DNA from: Bacteroidota bacterium
GTDB taxonomy: Bacteria > Bacteroidota > Bacteroidia > Chitinophagales > Chitinophagaceae
Reading direction: 5' to 3'
Assembly (NCBI GenBank): GCA_016868895.1
Contig: VGFK01000004.1
Span: forward strand, 62,001-126,000
Length of the DNA stretch: 64,000 nt
Part shown: positions 62,688-64,000 of the stretch, piece by piece
How the letters are laid out: the number at the start of each line of letters is the position of its first letter
Numbering within the stretch: position 1 is the first letter of the stretch
Program-made: the position numbers and the translations under genes
The notes under the pieces: generated by a model
Told to the model about the DNA's origin: nothing
The model's input: only the letters and a program-made list of their open reading frames with translations
The model's database searches: none

Positions 62688-64000
62688 ATGCCGACCAATC
62701 AACAGATAGCCGACCAATTTGGCCTGCTTGCCAAACTAATGGACATCCACCAGGAGAATTCCTTCAAAGCAAAGTCCTATGCGGCTGCCGCTTTTGCCAT
62801 TGAACGACTTCCCGCCGAACTCTCGGAGATGGAACGCTCCACCATTCCCCACCTCAAAGGAATTGGGGCATCGAGTGCACAAAAGATAATGGAACTGCTG
62901 GATGGGGGTCAGCTACAACTGCTGGACGACCTGCTCGGTAAAACACCTGCGGGCATCCTGGAAATGATGCAGATCAAAGGCTTGGGACCGAAAAAAATTG
63001 CAACCATCTGGAAGGAAATGGAAATTGAGACCATTGGGGAATTGCTCTACGCGTGTACAGAAAACCGACTATTGCGATACAAAGGTTTTGGAGAGAAAAC
63101 CCAGAAAAATGTATCCTCATCTATTGAATTCTTCCTTCGTCACAAAGGTCATTTTTTGTGGGCTGAATTGGAAACCTATGTCCAACGCATGGAACAGGTG
63201 GTGCAGGAGCGGTTCCCTGATTACACAATGGAGTCCTGCGGATCATTCAAACGACAACTGCCAACGCTTGATGCACTGGAATGGGCGACCAACATCCCAA
63301 CTGTTCAACTGCTCCCGTTCCTTCAAGAACTGGAATGTGAGATCACCAGTCGACAAGATGCTTATATATCGGCCAAGGGACTTGAATCGGTGGAACTTCG
63401 GTTCTATCATTCAGCATCAACATCCACTGCAGTAACTGCGTTCAGGCAAAACTGCTCTGAATCATTCTTGCATGCATGGAACGAACAGTTCCATCACCAA
63501 TGGGAATCTGTGGTTTCTGAATCTGAAATTTTTTCTTCCTGCTCGGTCCCCTTCATTCCCTCGTTTCTGCGGGAAGATCCCTCTATAATTGATCAGGTTC
63601 TGAGCCAGCCTACTGTTTCCGTTATTCAACCCCATGACATTAAAGGCATCATTCACTCGCACAGCGATTGGAGCGATGGAGCGAATACCATCGAAGAAAT
63701 GGCGGTTGTGTGCCAGCAATTGGGAATGGAATACCTGGTGATCAGCGACCACAGCAAGTCGGCTTTTTATGCCAATGGACTCCAGGAGGAACGCGTGAAG
63801 TCCCAACACCAATACATTGATGAACTCAATCGAAAACTATCTCCTTTTGTCATCTTCAAAAGCATTGAATGCGATATCCTGAACGATGGAGTGCTGGATT
63901 ATTCCGACGCTCTGCTTTCCACATTTGATTTGGTCATTGCATCGGTTCATTCCAACCTGAATATGGACCAAGATAAAGCCATGCACCGACTGCTTCGGGC
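62688..64000 (+). CDS. polX: PolX-family protein with degenerate polymerase site and PHP domain, 3' truncated
   Basis: The frame is open from ATG 62688 to the window edge (437 residues seen). The order is that of bacterial PolX: N-terminal helix-hairpin-helix lyase region (about 1-80), a second HhH (LQIKGLGPKKI-like, here MQIKGLGPKKIATIWK), a palm segment from about 185 and a C-terminal PHP domain. In the palm the conserved GSFRRG...GDxD becomes GSFKRQLPTLDALE: the first metal Asp is Ala196 and the second Glu198. The PHP motifs are intact: HSHSDWSDG starting at His323, ISDHSKS, SIECDIL and VIASVHS. So a metal nuclease or phosphatase with a dead polymerase seems likely. Confidence 0.85.
   Translation, partial: MPTNQQIADQFGLLAKLMDIHQENSFKAKSYAAAAFAIERLPAELSEMERSTIPHLKGIGASSAQKIMELLDGGQLQLLDDLLGKTPAGILEMMQIKGLGPKKIATIWKEMEIETIGELLYACTENRLLRYKGFGEKTQKNVSSSIEFFLRHKGHFLWAELETYVQRMEQVVQERFPDYTMESCGSFKRQLPTLDALEWATNIPTVQLLPFLQELECEITSRQDAYISAKGLESVELRFYHSASTSTAVTAFRQNCSESFLHAWNEQFHHQWESVVSESEIFSSCSVPFIPSFLREDPSIIDQVLSQPTVSVIQPHDIKGIIHSHSDWSDGANTIEEMAVVCQQLGMEYLVISDHSKSAFYANGLQEERVKSQHQYIDELNRKLSPFVIFKSIECDILNDGVLDYSDALLSTFDLVIASVHSNLNMDQDKAMHRLLR

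Noticed and set aside
62465-62698. Open frame on the minus strand across the histone H1-like gene, with Leu/Ser-rich hydrophobic repeats
   Set aside because: The repeats are the complement of the KAAP codons and the frame crosses the terminator; the plus-strand gene has promoter and terminator.

Overview
The window comes from a member of the Bacteroidota, most likely the Chitinophagales/Chitinophagaceae side (family-level placement is a guess). The evidence is the repeated promoter signature TTTG-N19..21-TAnnTTTG, the rarity of Shine-Dalgarno sequences, the gene content (futalosine menaquinone genes mqnA and mqnE, YfhO, GH3-like protein, DUF1573, DUF2147, long NusB, lipoprotein FKBP) and many SusD-free but typically Bacteroidota secreted proteins with short N-terminal signals ending in AQ. 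It is a dense chromosomal stretch with about 56 protein genes, one tRNA, no insertion sequence, no phage and no CRISPR array. No gap without a gene exceeds 300 bases; the largest is about 240 bp between groES and nusB.

Layout. Bases 1-5875 hold an L-fucose utilisation locus: a truncated SDR dehydrogenase, an FAH-family hydrolase, a fuconolactonase-type amidohydrolase, an L-fucose dehydrogenase-type SDR, a FucP permease, a mutarotase and, convergently, a secreted GH29 alpha-L-fucosidase. Together they describe release of fucose from glycans, import and non-phosphorylative oxidation toward pyruvate and lactate; the fuconate dehydratase expected for the pathway is not in the window and probably lies upstream. 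Bases 5901-15163 carry housekeeping genes (mutS2, msrA, an M1 peptidase, an NlpC/P60 lipoprotein, dnaE, trxA). Bases 15216-18399 form a small surface-glycan group (DUF268 protein, alpha-1,2-fucosyltransferase, flippase). Bases 18446-29111 carry a nucleoside transporter, mqnE, sdaA, small envelope proteins, groESL, nusB, yajC and coaE. Bases 29108-35960 hold a metzincin-type protease, an amidohydrolase, rlmH, a rhomboid protease, tilS and a TPR protein. Bases 36054-45240 hold etfBA, a bifunctional nuclease, ispE, an ornithine aminotransferase, glnS, tRNA-Cys, a nucleoside phosphorylase, dapF, a NUDIX protein and mscL. Bases 45332-50715 are a YfhO plus three-glycosyltransferase operon. Bases 50719-64000 hold mqnA, purB, prfC, an ABC permease, tsaD, trmN6, rseP-dxr-GH3, rplU-rpmA, a 41-residue histone H1-like protein and the beginning of a PolX-family gene.

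The genome organisation is itself notable. Of 12 convergent gene pairs, 10 meet with between 4 bp of overlap and 6 bp of spacing, often sharing a palindromic stop (CTAG, TTAA). Several genes have the -7 box ending only 4-5 bases before the start codon, which suggests leaderless transcripts. I saw no clearly new multi-gene system. The best leads are the overlapping divergent promoters of tRNA-Cys and a phosphorylase gene, a promoter fused to the trxA terminator hairpin, a PolX protein with a degraded polymerase active site, a MutS2 without its Smr domain, a fucose-dehydrogenase-like SDR without the usual catalytic lysine, and the small histone-like protein.
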